This document shows positions 24,070-37,989 of a DNA stretch of 64,000 nt, one piece after another. The first letter of the stretch is position 1; each line of letters starts with the position of its first letter. The notes beneath the pieces were generated by a model. It was not told where the DNA came from. It did no database searches and saw only the letters and a list, made by a program, of their open reading frames with translations. The position numbers and the translations under genes were made by a program. The stretch is from Paragordius varius (taxonomy: Eukaryota > Nematomorpha), in NCBI GenBank assembly GCA_964247055.1, contig OZ176052.1:12648001-12712000 (forward strand). The letters run 5' to 3'.

Positions 24070-27000
24070 CAGTATGCATTTTAATGTCTGTTAAGTAATT
24101 TTATTGCCTGCCAAATAACATAAATGGTTTATCAAAAGCGTAAAATACTGACCCACGAAATTATTTCGTAGTACACATATGAAAGAAGATTGACGTGAGA
24201 ATTAACATAGGCTTTAATTTGATGGATATTTTGTAATGTTAAATTTTGGGAATATTATAGCAATTTATGTTAACATTTGTAATATTGTTGTTACGTATTT
24301 AGATGCGGAATTTTGTGGGTTTTTATCTTTGATAATTAATAAATAGTAAAATACGTATTTTAAGATATTATGTTAATTATTCCTAAATTTAATAATAAAT
24401 ATTTTTCAACATGCTAAATACCTGTATTAATTAATCTTGGTATCATAATATTATATAGTTGTTATTACTAATTAAAAAAACACAGGTAAATATATATTTG
24501 TGAAAATTTAAGTAGATTTTTGTCTTTTATGTTTTGCATTATTTTTATCAGGTAAAAATTGCTGTTTTTAATAAATTTCCTAAAAATTAAGTTTTTTTTG
24601 TTTTTTTTAGGTTTTGCATTGTTAATTGTAACTAACTACTGCATATTTTGGACATTATAATAATTACAAAATTTAATAAAAAGTTAATTTTTTTGTTTTA
24701 GAGGATTTTCATTGTTAATTGTAATTAATTAATTTTGGACATTTCAATTAATAAAGGTAAAAAATGAGGTTGTTTTTATATTTAATAAAATTTAATATTT
24801 TCTTGTTTTTTTATTTAATATTGTTAATTGTAATTAATTACTACATATTTGGAAATTTTAATAAATACAGGTGAAAATGGCGGTTTTTAACAAATTTCAA
24901 ATGTAACATTTTTTGTATCTTGTATCATTGTTATTTAATTAATTACTAAATATTTCGGACATTTAAAAAACTTGTGTAAATTGCGGTTTTTATTAAATTA
25001 GTAAATTTTATTTTTTGTTCAACCTTGCTAATTTATTTATCACTATATATTTGTGATACATTGATATATACAGGTAAAAATTACTATGACTTGCGGTTTT
25101 TTGAATTTTTTAAAATATTTTTTTTACATTGATAACTTATATAATAAATATAGTTAACATATCTGAGTAGGTAAAAATGCATGTTACGGTTTTATGTTTG
25201 ACATTTTATTTTCCATCAACTATTTATATTTTAACAAACAACATATGTCACCAAAGATTGAAAATAAGATCAAGATATATAAAACATCTTTTAAAGTATC
25301 TGAATATCACCAAATATAAATAAATTTATTTAAATTATAAATGTATAATTATACAAAATATTCATATTATGTTTGAAATTAACATTCTTCTTATTGATAT
25401 TAATACAGGTAATTTGTTTATATAAATGATGTACGATGCGGTGTGCATTCATGATGATCATATGGATTCAAGAATAGTATAAGATGTAGATAATCCTGAA
25501 AATTTTAATCACCATCATTTTTTAGGTAGATTCTATCACCTAAAATATAAGATAATTGATATATTAGAAAATTGATACCTGGATTAAATATTGGGGGAAA
25601 CATTCATAGTTTGAAAGGGAACTCAAAAGGTTGACTTGGCTTTTTAACAACTAAATTTGCAAAAAAATATTTTCTTCATGATAAAAAATTCAAAAATGAT
25701 ACCTTATTTTACGTTTTCGTTTTACCATCCTAAACTATAAATATAAAAAATTATTCTTCACCAAAGCAAACAATGTTAGTGTTGCCTGCTTTTGGAGTGC
25801 TGTTGCATTCCAAGCTTTTGAAAAAAATTATTTGCTTCTATTTTCTATTTGACGTCATTGGTATGGTGAAATCATATAAGCCTTTTCATATTTATAGTTT
25901 AGGATGGTAGAACGAAAAAAAACATAAAGTATCATTTTTGAATATTTTATCATGAAGAAAATATTTTTTTGCAAATTTAGTTGTTAAAAAGCCAAGTCAA
26001 CCTTTTGAGTTTCCTTTCAAACTATGAATGGTTCCCCCAATATTTCCAGGTATCAATTTTCTAATATATCAATTATCTTATATTTTAGGTGATAGAATCT
26101 ACCTAAAAAATGATGGTGATTAAAATATTCAGGATTATCTACATCTTATACTATTCTTCAATCCATATGATCATCATGAACGCACACCGCATCGTACATC
26201 AATTATATAAACAAATTACCTGTATTAATATCAATAAGAAGAATGTTAATTTCAAACATAATATGAATATTTTGTATAATTATACATTTATAATTTAAAT
26301 AAATTTATTTATATTTGGTGATATTCAGATACTTTAAAAGATGTTTTATATATCTTGATCTTATTTTCAATCTTTGGTGACATAAGTTGTTTGTTAAAAT
26401 ATAAATAATTGATGGAAAATAAAATGTCAAACATATAACCGTAACATGCATTTTTACCTACTCAGATATGTTAACTATATTTATTATATAAGTTATCAAT
26501 GTAAAAAAAATATTTTAAAAAATTCAAAAAACCGCAAGTCATAGTAATTTTTACCTGTATATATCAATGTATCACAAATATATAGTGATAAATAAATTAG
26601 CAAGGTTGAACACAAAATAAAAATTACTAATTTAATAAAAACCGCAATTTACACAAGTTTTTTAAATGTCCAAAATATTTAGTAATTAATTAAATAACAA
26701 TGATACAAGATACAAAAAATGTTACATTTGAAATTTGTTAAAAACCGCTATTTTCACCTGTATTTATCAAAATTTCCAAATATGTAGTATACAATTAACA
26801 ATATTAAATAAAAAAACAAGAAAATATTAAATTTTATTAAATATAAAAACAACCTCATTTTTTACCTTTATTAATTGAAATGTCCAAAATTAATTAATTA
26901 CAATTAACAATGAAAATCCTCTAAAACAAAAAAATTAACTTTTTACTAAATTTTGTAATTATTATAATGTCCAAAATATGCAGTAGTTAGTTACAATTAA

Positions 27001-27893
27001 CAATGCAAAACCTAAAAAAAACAAAAAAAACTAAATATTTACTGAATTTGTTAAAAACCGCAATTTTTACCTGTAATTATTAAAATGTCCAAAATATGTA
27101 GTAGTTAATTACAATTAACAATGCAAAACCTAAAAAAACAAAAAAAACAAAATTTTTACTAAATTTGTTAAAAACCGCAATTTTTACCTGTAATTATTAA
27201 AATGTCCAAAATATGTAGTAGTTAATTACAATTAACAATGCAAAACCTAAAAAACTAAATTTTTAGTAAATTTATTAAAAACCGCAATTTTTATCTCTAT
27301 TTATTATAATGTCCAAAATATGTAGTAATTAATTACAACTAACAATGCAAAACCTAAAAAAACAAAAAAACTAAATTTTTAGGAAATTTATTAAAAACCG
27401 CAATTTTTACCTGATAAAAATAATGCAAAACATAAAAGACAAAAATCTACTTAAATTTTCACAAATATATATTTACCTGTGTTTTTTTAATTAGTAATAA
27501 CAACTATATAATATTATGATACCAAGATTAATTAATACAGGTATTTAGGATGTTGAAAAATATTTATTATTAAATTTAGGAATAATTAACATAATATCTT
27601 AAAATACGTATTTTACTATTTATTAATTTATCAAAGATAAAAACCCACAAAATTCCGCATCTAAATACGTAACAACAATATTACAAATGTTAACATAAAT
27701 TGCTATAATATTCCCAAAATTTAACATTACAAAATATCCATCAAATTAAAGCCTATGTTAATTCTCACGTCAATCTTCTTTCATATGTGTACTACGAAAT
27801 AATTTCGTGGGTCAGTATTTTACGCTTTTGATAAACCATTTATGTTATTTGGCAGGCAATAAAATTACTTAACAGACATTAAAATGCATACTG
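24070..27893. mobile_element. Fold-back-like element, 3.8 kb, unit B
   Basis: Long inverted arms (about 24070-25745 and 25885-27893) around a loop of about 140 bp. The ends are CAGTATGCATTTTAATGTC and its complement, flanked by TA on both sides (24068-24069, 27894-27895). It sits in a (TA)n tract that is uninterrupted in units A, C, D and E. The arms contain tandem units of about 100-120 bp with aaaaccgcaatttttacctg and acaattaacaatgcaaaac blocks. The right arm is about 330 bp longer, which fits about three extra units. Long inverted repeats made of tandem subrepeats are the hallmark of fold-back elements; the CAGT end and TA duplication point to Tc1/mariner-type mobilisation. No ORF of note. 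Confidence 0.8.
27045..27430. repeat. Tandem repeat of about 100-120 bp in the right arm
   Basis: Four successive blocks starting near 27054, 27174, 27276 and 27394, each with aaaaccgcaatttttacctg or a close variant. Earlier diverged copies lie between 26740 and 27045. Fewer copies are in the left arm. Confidence 0.75.
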
Positions 27894-29077
27894 TATATCG
27901 AATTCGGAGACATAAAATGTATCATACATATATTCGTATTTTAAAATAACTAAATTTACTGGCTTTAATAAGTGGATGTTACATAAAAAAACCTTAAATT
28001 TCAATTAATATTTTTAAAATCTTGATTTAAACTTTTTTATGAAAACAATATATGGTAAAATAGATTTATAAAAGTTTTCTAATTGCTAAATAAGTAAATG
28101 AGCGAAGAAATGCAAAAATAGATTTTTAAATATTAACCTTAAATTAATTTATGGTGACTTAAGATGTAAAAAGTTAAATTATAAATATAATGAGATAAAA
28201 AATATGTTTTTTAATCAATCGCAAAATTTAGTAATATATATTAAATTGCTAATAAATTTCATTTTCCTTTTCAGCTACTTATAAATCACATATTCAAACG
28301 GTTAATGGGCCAGCCTGTAAAATTTAGGCGTTTTGGGCAAAAATCATAATTTTGAAATTGTATGAAATTGTCATTTTTATATCTTTTATATAAAACTTTA
28401 TAAATTTAGATTTAACAAAGCTATTAATTTATATATTAGCTTATATCTTTGATGCAATTTAAAAAAATAAAAAAAAATCATATAGTAGAACCACTTGGTT
28501 AAATATATTTAAAAGTAAAACTTAATCATTTAAATAAGTTGTGAAAATTTTATAATTTATTTGATAAAATGGGATACTGGTATTTGGGCTCTTTTTTATT
28601 TAATGAGGTATAATTGTTTACAGAAAAATTATTATATGATTTACAAAGATGTAACATTTTTGTTAAATTGGAAACAAATGAATTCTGGCATTGACGCTTG
28701 TGGGTATGTTGTATTTTTGATAAAATTGTTGTATTGACCCTCCTATTGACCCTCCTATTGACTCGTATTATTAATGTTTTCAGCTAGACCCGGGTTTGCC
28801 TTTTTGGCTCTTATATTAAAAAAGATTGGATAATCTCGTCTATATCCCTTGTCCGGATTAACAATGAGAAAATTGGTTTGTATCTTCCAAAGTACCGTCG
28901 CCCTTAACAACGTTAAGTGGTAAAGAAATTCAAACTCTTAATGATGCGTATATTAAACTATTAAAAAATTGACATATTTTGGCTCTAAGCTTTTTGATGA
29001 AAGGTAAGACTGCTGTTCAAATAGGAATTTTAAAATTTGATTCGTATTTTGTTTCATCCAAAAGTTTTGATTGCTAG

Positions 29078-29238
29078 GTTTCCTAGGTTACCATGCACCA
29101 ACTTCGCGAACCATTTTATATCAAACACACATGTTCGAGGTCAATACCAACTACTTTCACCGCGTGGTGTTGCTTAAAAACTTGCAGCCTGTGTATGGCG
29201 AATTGGAAGATCGACTTGAGAAAATCGTAGTCTCTTAG
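29078..29238 (+). pseudogene. Protein fragment exon, open in unit B
   Basis: After an AG acceptor it reads GFLGYHAPTSRTILYQTHMF, then NYFHRVVLLKNLQPVYGELE and DRLEKIVVS before TAG: 52 codons open. The palindrome copy at 59114-59274 keeps the same length and frame with a few residue changes. The preceding segment in this unit (from about 28793) is frameshifted. Function not recognised. Confidence 0.4.
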
Positions 29239-29384
29239 GACATGCTCCAGCCTGGTGAGGTACTCTAGTCTCTCAATTTAAAGAGGTTTGTTTATAAAGG
29301 TATATACTTATTAGAATAATAAAAAACCGAGTTTCGTATTATTGTGCGATAAATTTTTTACCCTCGATTAATTTGTTTTTATCT

Positions 29385-30009
29385 AAAACCTTAACTAATA
29401 AAAAAATTTTGATATTCTTTATTCGTCCAAAGACAAATATCTAAAACTTTAAATAATATATTATACTTTCCCAGAATTAATTTTTGAGAATCTTTATTGA
29501 GCGACAAGCATCTAAAACCTTAACTAATCAAAAAAATTTTGAGAATCTATTATTGGTCCAAAGACAAATATTTAAAACTATTAATATTTAAATATTATAC
29601 TTTATACTTTTTATTAATATATTTTTCAACTTGTAATATTCACCGAAATACAAGGAATATCAAAATTTGATTCGTATTTCGTTCATTTACCAAAGGTGGT
29701 GCTTAAAAACTTAAAGACAGTGTAGGGCAAATTGGGAAAATCGACTTTTGAAAATCGTAGTCTCTTGGGAACTCTATCCTATTGGGATAAATATTACAAG
29801 GATCCTTGTATTGGGATGAATATTACAAGTTGAAAAATATATAAATATGAAAAAGTATAATATTTGAGTTTTAGATATTTGTTTTTGGACGAATAATAGA
29901 ATAAAAATTATATGATTAGTTAAGGTTTTAGATACCTGTCTCTGAATATAGATTCTTAAAATAACTTAATTCTGGAAAAGTATAATATTTGATTATTTAA
30001 AGCAGTTTT
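29385..30009. repeat. Inverted satellite junction between units B and C
   Basis: Same facing-satellite structure as at 16600-17368 and almost identical to it over the central block, but shorter on the left side. Confidence 0.8.
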
Positions 30010-30671
30010 TTAAAATTATTAACTTTAAACCTTTATTAAATGATTACATATATTTTTGAAATATGAAATTTAGTATCGAACCGTAGATCTTGAAGGTACC
30101 GCCAAATGTTCCGAATTTACAGGGAAATTTGTCGTAAACTCGAACAAATGCCAATTAAATAAGTGTTTTGCCAGAATTTTCTTATCAACATCACTCAAAT
30201 TTAATATGAAATGCATTTGAATTATAGCCATCAATTAATTTATAATACTCCTATTCAAATTATATGATATGAGCATAATATGACTGCTTTTCAAGAACAT
30301 GATATATTTACTTACTAAAGGTTAGGGTTGTACGACATTACATTTTTAAATTTTTATGGAAAACATTTTAAGTTTTATAGCGAATTTGTTGTGTGATATT
30401 TCATAATTAGAAATAAATATGTATTTATATTTGATTTATTATCGATATTCAAATTTTTAATCATTGTGCGTAAAAATGTCAATAATGACGCTTTATTGTA
30501 CCTTTTACTTTTATAATATTTAAAAAATAGGATAATTTTATGGTTGGGTTTTAAAGTAAGGATTATTGCAGGACAGCTAAAACTGAATAAACCTATAGCT
30601 ATACCAGATGCAGTTATAAATTACTGTTTTTTTGGTAAAAAAAATGTTATTATTAAATGAATCAATTATTT

Positions 30672-30915
30672 TTATTCTAAATACTGTACATCGGCTTCTA
30701 CACCTTTCTCCCATCTTTGTAATTATATGAATGCCTTGCCAGAAAGACTTATTGCATCTTTTGGCAAACCATTGATTAAAACATTTTCCAACATCTTATA
30801 TATTATTCAAGTGCTGTTCTGCCGGGGTCTTCCCCATTGATAAGGGCGTCAGGTCAGAAGGGTATCTTAAGCTGTCTTTTACAGGTTTTGCTGTGTATTA
30901 CGGAATATATCATAT
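30672..30915 (-). pseudogene. Mariner transposase C-terminal relic, unit C
   Basis: Contains TAKPVKDSL upstream and a VQYLE-stop ending. It is broken by frameshifts and shares most changes with unit B. Confidence 0.65.
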
Positions 30916-31737
30916 TATATAATATATATTATTTTTTAAAATTAAAATTTTATTCATGCTATTTTAAGGATGGTGGAACCGATATAAAAATAACGTTAGT
31001 TTGCCTACAAATTTAATTTAAATATAAATGTTTTTAATTTACTCAAATTTGGGATTAATTAAACTAATCAAAATTTCGAGGATAGAAATGTTGAGCATTA
31101 AAAAAATTATATAGAAAAAGTGATTTTATAACATACTAAAATGTTTTTTACCATTTCACTTTTCAAAATATTATAAAGTTCGCATTAACAAAATTATGCT
31201 ATTTAAATTTTTAAGTAAAACATTCATTTTTTCGAAAAAATTTATTGATGTCAAAATTTGGGAATATTTAATTTTGATTGCGCAATATCGATATTTTCGC
31301 GTTTGGTTTTAGAAAACTAGCCCATTTTATAAGGGATCAAAAATTTGCGACTATTGGAATCTATGTCTAAAATTTCTGAATTTATATAAATATTGTTATC
31401 CATTTTAATATAGTTTAAAATTTAATGGTATTTTTTGGATTGAAACGTTTACCTTTTCCCATAAAATTATCGTTTGATAGAATGTGCATTTTACAATTTT
31501 TTGGTATTCAGTAATTGCTACAATAATGCTATTAACCTTCTTATATCATTCGTAAGGTCCGATACCAGAAACACCATCAGAATCCTATATACTATTAGAA
31601 TTTATATATCATCAGGATATTTTTGAGTACACTGTGTAATTCAATGATGCTGAAGTATTCTATAATCTTAGATTTTTTATAAAATGTTTTTTGATTACAA
31701 ACTTTGGTCGATTATTTTTTTGTGAAATACACATACA

Positions 31738-32576
31738 CAGAGGTGTAGTTTGCATTTCTGGCGCCTGGTTGAATGCGTGATGACGTCCCGCTCCCTCTCC
31801 ATGCACCCCCTTGCATTTTATAAAATAATCAAATTCAAACCGTGGTCATGATCACTCATAAATGGGTCATTTTCTTATTTATTTAAAATAATAACTTTCA
31901 AATACCTATTTGTATATATTAAAATTATTTTTGTTTCCGGCGCCCTTTTAACTATACCATTTGCATTTTAAGAGTGTCCTTGCCTTTAACTTTTTTGTTT
32001 TGTTTTTAATTTTTATCAATCAAATTGTAAATAATTCATTTCTTTTATTGTTTTTGACCTATTTTCTATTATTCAACATAAATTTTAAATCGATATAAAC
32101 TTTTGATTGAGAAACCGTATATCTTTATTAATTTCTTGAACTAATTTTGAATATTTAAAAGATTTTAACAGGAAATGAAAAAACATATAAGTTTGGGTTA
32201 TTAAAAGTTTTTCATTATAAACATTAAAAAGTCAAAAATTTTGTTCAATTGAAAAAAATAGTTTGAAACAAAAAAGTGGTTTTTTATAAAAAATTTTATT
32301 TTTATTGAATAAATATATAATAAATAAAGAAAATTAGGCTAATAAATAATAAAATAAAAAATAAATGCAAAAATTATGGTTAAATCAAAATTTATAAATT
32401 TTAAGGACTAACTTGAAATGTTCAAGGACCAACTTAAAATGTTTAAGGACCAACTTGAAATGTTTAAGGACCAACTTGAATAAGGACCAACTTGAAGTGT
32501 TCAAGGACACTCTTGAAGTACAAATGGTATATAGCGCCGGTGCATCCTTCCTTTCCTCAATCTAGCTATACCACTG
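31738..32576. mobile_element. hAT-like element with nested TA-MITE, unit C
   Basis: The left end CAGAGGTGTAG is at 31738 and the right end CTAGCTATACCACTG is at 32576. The TA-MITE splits it at the ttttaacTA site. Confidence 0.55.
31955..32529. mobile_element. TA-MITE, 575 bp, unit C
   Basis: Inverted ends taccatttgcattttaagag and its counterpart, flanked by TA duplications; units A, B and E show the unfilled site. The right end is a minisatellite of about 22 bp (aaggaccaacttgaaatgtt) with five copies. TA target use and lack of coding suggest a Tc1/mariner-mobilised MITE. Confidence 0.7.
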
Positions 32577-35500
32577 ATTTCCCATTTAACTTAATTTAAA
32601 AAGGAATGAATTTAATGAAAAATCTGATTATATAGAAAAAGTATTTTTACATTATAGGGCTTGTTTTTACCTTTTGTAACAAGTTCAACATAACATAAAA
32701 TACTGTTAACAAATAAATTTAATTTGAGGAGCATATGCGTTAAAAAAATTGATGCCATATTCTAGCATAATTCTTATCGCACAAGTCGACATTAGAAAAC
32801 AGTCCATTTTGAAGGGGCCTAGATATTTAAAAATTTCCGCCCCATCCAAAATTAATTTTTAAATATAAAATTTTGCTTTTTATATATAGTTTGCTATGAA
32901 TGATATTTTTGAATAATATTTCATCCTATAACACCCCCCGATTTCGGAATTAGTGCAATAAGTTGTGTGACAAAGTTGCTCATTTAGTAAAATTAATTTT
33001 TTTAAATTTATTATCACAATCAATTTTTTTAAAAAAATCTCATAAAATAGCCTTTTTAAAGGATATATTTTGACAATTCTCAAAGCTTAGTTTGATAGCC
33101 CATAAAAATATTTAGTTTTTTTTGATAACATCTAGATCCATACAATAGAATATTCCCCATAATTGTGCGTGGATTCGTAACGATTTCGATACGGCTTAAT
33201 TGTCTAATTAGAGAACTTAAAAATCTTTTAAATATAAGATCGATTAATCTAAAAATGCTTAAATTTTAGCCATATCCTGGACCCCTTAATTTTGCAGCAC
33301 CTTCCAATAAGTGTTCACTTAATGAGTATCACATCTTATTATCATGATTTGAAAATCGGACCAAAGTTGATTACAAATTTAAGTATCTATTTAATTCTAG
33401 GCATATCTATCTTTTTTCATTATTTAGCAAATACGCTGGCAACAGTACTCGTATGTCGGCCACTTTCATGATTATCGTATTTTGGACGCTATTATATTTC
33501 AATTACAGTGAAAAAAATACGTCAATTATTGATTCATATGTTAACTGCCAACATTATTATTATAGTAAAGTATTTAAAACATTTTTCTCTCGATTTCTAT
33601 AAACTTGAAAAGCTTTAAGACGTTTTATCAACCTTCACACTAGAAAAGATGATTTATTGAGTGCTATTATAGATTCAAAATTCATTTTATTAAATATACA
33701 TGAAATTGGTCTAATAAGAACAATTAACAATTTTTTACATGTCTTTATTTTTATAGAATGTTCTACGCCTATATCCAATTTATTCCATTCAGTTAATATA
33801 CATTGAAAGCATTTTCAGACTTGGGAACCTAAAAAAGTAAATATTTAATTAAGTATTTCGATATTTTATAATATAGAGAACTCTATACAGCGGCTCTTTC
33901 TACTACTCATATAATTTTAAAGTACATTTTATTTTAAAAGAAAAGTTAATAACAAAAGCCTACAATTAGGTTTGAATCTTTCGTAAGTGGACTTTACTAT
34001 ATATAAAGTATCAGTGGGTAGGAGAGTAGAATTTCAGTTCAAAACCGCCGGGCCGCATGTAAAAGATGTAAATACATGGGCATTTGCTTAGATTTCAATC
34101 AATGTTAGTGTTGTGAACATCTAAAAGAAGAAATCTTTTTCCAAAAACGATCTGTAATGCATAAACGTATAAAATTTCAAAAAATAGAGAACACTCAAAA
34201 ATACATTGGATATTCATACATCTTTGTCCTCTTTAAATGATATATTAGAAATTTTGAAAAAGAATTTATACCACTTTTTCTGTTGCTTATATTTGGATTT
34301 GCATTCTTTAAATTATTTATAACATTTTTAATGATTTGAAAATTAATATAATTTGTTTCGGATTTATAATTGTCCGATTACAATTAGAATTGGCCAATGT
34401 AGATGATAGAAATAAGTATTTAAATAAATAAAAAATGATTTATCGGTGTTCAAAATCATATTCATTTTTTTCAAGTCTAATATATCTGATGCGATACCTA
34501 TATAATTAACAACATTTTTGCGAATTTCTATTATAAACTTATCATTAAAAAAGACTTTATTTGATCTCTAGCAATGAATTTCTTAATTTTGTTTGATGGT
34601 GGTTTTTTTCCTTTATAACATCTTTTAACGCAATTGACACGAATGCATACTGGGTAGGGACCAAGATCTATTTAGATTTATTTTTTATAAAAAATTGATC
34701 TAATTCTTATGGTTATCGTCTAAATTTAAATGAGTCCTAAAAAATGTTTTTTATTATAAAGAAGATAACGCTTTAAAAGTTGAGAAATATATGTGTTTAA
34801 ATTAAAGAAATGGATATAAATATTCCAGAATATGACATAAACACTTACAAAAATTTTTATAAAATGAAACGTATGATTATTTTTTTTGTAAAAAAAATTA
34901 ATTATAAAGAATATTTTTCGGTACCAACAATCAATTTTTGTTTATATTTAAACGTATTTATTAATACTTATTTAATAAAGAAGTTAATATTTTGCTTTAC
35001 AACGTTTAACATACATGTTAATAAGTATGAATAAATTCTAAATTTTATGTGTAAAACTTTCCAAAATTTAATTTTTATTATTCTTTAATACCTGCTTAAT
35101 TTTTATGCAGAATGCAATGAGGATCAACCCAATTAGTGGAAATTCGGGAAACTTAAGTCGCTTGAATGATGAATTTTGTGGTAAATTTTTTCAATACTGA
35201 ATATTTTTATTTTAGCATTCCAATATTGAGAATAATAATAGATGTTGCACACACAAAGTTTATTAATCATTACCATTTAAAAGCTTAACAATTTAATGAT
35301 TTTTGGAATAAAAAATCTGGTTAAAATACTAGGAATAATTTGTTTACCTTTAATTATCTATTTGCCAAAATCAAAATCACACTTTTCGCGCACTTTTCAT
35401 ATAAGTGCTTAAAATAGGGGGATACGCTTAAATTTTATTTTTTATAAGTTCTATAGAGATCATCTCAAATCAGTGTATATATAACTCTTTACGATAATAT

Positions 35501-35655
35501 TTAAAAGGTACAATAGCTGATACATTTTATTTAAATATTTCATTACTAATAAAAAATATTTACCTGTATTACCGGTTTATAAATTATTAAAAGCATAGAA
35601 AAAGGTATTATAGGAATTTTGCGTTATAGAGAAATTAGCCTAAGAACATAACATA

Positions 35656-35658
<3 letters not shown>

Positions 35659-35687
<29 letters not shown>
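35659..35687. repeat. (TA)n tract, unit C
   Basis: A long uninterrupted TA run equivalent to those near 14484 and 47039. A further run is at 36414-36444. Confidence 0.9.
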
Positions 35688-35691
<4 letters not shown>

Positions 35692-35857
35692 TACAATTTA
35701 AAGATTTCTATTGCTTCAGTCATTTAAATTAAAAACTTTTTTATCCGTAAGCCGGAATCAAAAACTTAAGTTGCGCCAATATAATTAGAATTTTAGGGAT
35801 TAATACCTGCTAATCAAACAATTAAGGCGATGGAAATTCTTATAAACATCATATTGT

Positions 35858-35892
<35 letters not shown>

Positions 35893-36411
35893 CGAATTCG
35901 GAAACAAAAATGTATTATACCTAAATTCGTATTTTAAAATAACTAAATTTACTGGCTTTATTAAGTGGATGTTACATAAAAAAACCTTAAATTTCAATTA
36001 ATATTTTTAAAATCTTGATTTAAACTTTTTTATAAAAACAATATATGGTACAATAATAGATTTATAATTCTAATTGCTAAATAAGTAAATGAGCGAAGAA
36101 ATGCAAAAATAGATTTTTTAATATTAACCTTAAATTAATTTATGGTGACTTAAGATGTAAAAAGTTAAATTGTAAATATAACTGAGATGAAAAATATGTT
36201 TTTTTAATCAATCGCAAAATTTAGTAATATATATTAGATTGCTAATAAATTTCATTTTCCTTTTTAGCTACTTATAAATCACATATTCAAACGGTTAATG
36301 GGCCAGCCTGTAAAATTTAGGCATTTTAGGCAAAAAAAACAAAATATTGAAATTGTATGAAATTTTATATCTTTTATATAAAACTTTATAATAGATTTAA
36401 CAAAGCTATTA

Positions 36412-36447
<36 letters not shown>

Positions 36448-36959
36448 CATATATCAATGATGCAATTAAAAAAAAATAAAAAATATAGTAGAACCAAATG
36501 TAACTTAATCATTTAAATAAGTTGAGATAATTTTATAAATTTATATTCAAAAACTATTAATATATTTTACTTACATCTTTGATACAGTTTTTATTAAAAT
36601 TAAATAAAAAATTTTATACACTTGAGAACCACTGGTTAAGTATATTTTAGAATAAAATTTAACTATTAAAATAAGTTAAGAAAATTTACAATTTAATTAA
36701 TAAAATGGATATTTGACTTTTTTTATAAAAAAATTATCATCATTTTAATTTATTCAAATACTGGTATTTGCCTTTCATTTAATTATATGTAATGGTTTGA
36801 TTATTTAATGAGGTAAAATTGTGTACAGAAAAATCATATATATGATTAATAAATGTTGGTTTTATAAACCATATTTGATTAATCTGGCATACTTGAAGCT
36901 TGAGGGTATGTTGTATTTTTGCTAAAATTGTTGTAATGACCCTCCTATTGACTCGTATT

Positions 36960-37435
36960 ATTAATGTTTTCAGCTAGACCCGGGTTTGCCTTTTTGGTTC
37001 ATATGTTTAAAAAGATTGGATAATCTCGTCTATATCCCTTGTCCGGATTAATACAATGAGAAAATTGGTTTGTATCTTCCAAAGTACCTGTCGCCCTTAA
37101 CTCCGTTTTAAAGTGGTAAAGAAATTCAAACTCTTAATGATGCGTATGTTAAACTATTAAAAAATTGACATATTTTGGCTCTAACCTTTTTTATGAAAGG
37201 TAAGACTGCTGTTCAAATAAGAATTTTAAAATATATTCGTTTTGTTCATTCATCCAAAAGTTTTGATTGCCAGGTTTCCTAGGTTACCATGCACCAACTA
37301 CCCGAACCATTTTGTATCAAACACACATGTTCGAGGTCAATACCAACTATTTTCACCGCGTGATGTTGCTTAAAAACTTACAGCCTGTGTATGGCGAATG
37401 GGGAAAATTGACTTGAGAAAATCGTAGTCTCTAGT
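36960..37435 (+). pseudogene. Spliced-looking protein fragment, unit C (decayed)
   Basis: Equivalent of the fragment at 58818-59274. The exon-like parts (around 36975-37190 and 37278-37430) carry frameshifts and substitutions, including a change in the GYHAP region. Confidence 0.3.
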
Positions 37436-37989
37436 TTATAAAGGTATATACTTATTAGAATAATAAAAAACCGAGTTTCGTATTATTGTGCGATAAATTT
37501 TTTACACTCGATTAATTCGTTTTTGGGATAACCATTTTATGATAGATCTCTATTAAGGTCGTAACTGATTTTTAAGCTGGAAGATCAATAATTTAATTCC
37601 AAAAAGTATATTATTTTTAAGCTTTCGATATTTATTTGAGAAAATATTAAATAAAAAAAGTATAGTATTTTATTATTTTAAAAAGTTGTTTTTATTCAGA
37701 TGATGGTTTTATTATTTACGGTGATTTTATAGCAATAATACAAAAATAGTATATTATAGTGTTTTAAGAGCTTAATATTGTATCAGCAAAAAATTAAAAA
37801 TAATTAAAAATTTAATATTTTTTTTCTTTTAAATTATAAAATTCAATCACAACCGCAATACTATAAAACCATTATCTGACTTTAAAAACTTTTAATAATA
37901 AAATACTATACTTTTTCCTTTTCTATTTTCATGTATTTTCTTAAAATAAATTACATAATAAAATATTTTATTTTTTTGTAATTATATAC

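Larger units (their letters stand above)
17369..30009. repeat. Array unit B (12.6 kb with insertions)
   Basis: Second copy of the tandem unit. It holds the Harbinger-like MITE (20017-20977), the fold-back element (24070-27893), an inverted fragment (18452-18752) and the common landmarks. Removing the insertions leaves about 7.6-7.9 kb, close to unit A. The short minus-strand ORF (stop at 17401) is frameshifted. The protein fragment near its right end (29078-29238) is open. Confidence 0.85.

Noticed and set aside
26110..26298. 62-codon ORF inside the fold-back arm
   Set aside because: Ile/Asn/Tyr-rich chance ORF in an inverted arm. The mirrored sequence in the other arm gives no matching gene structure.
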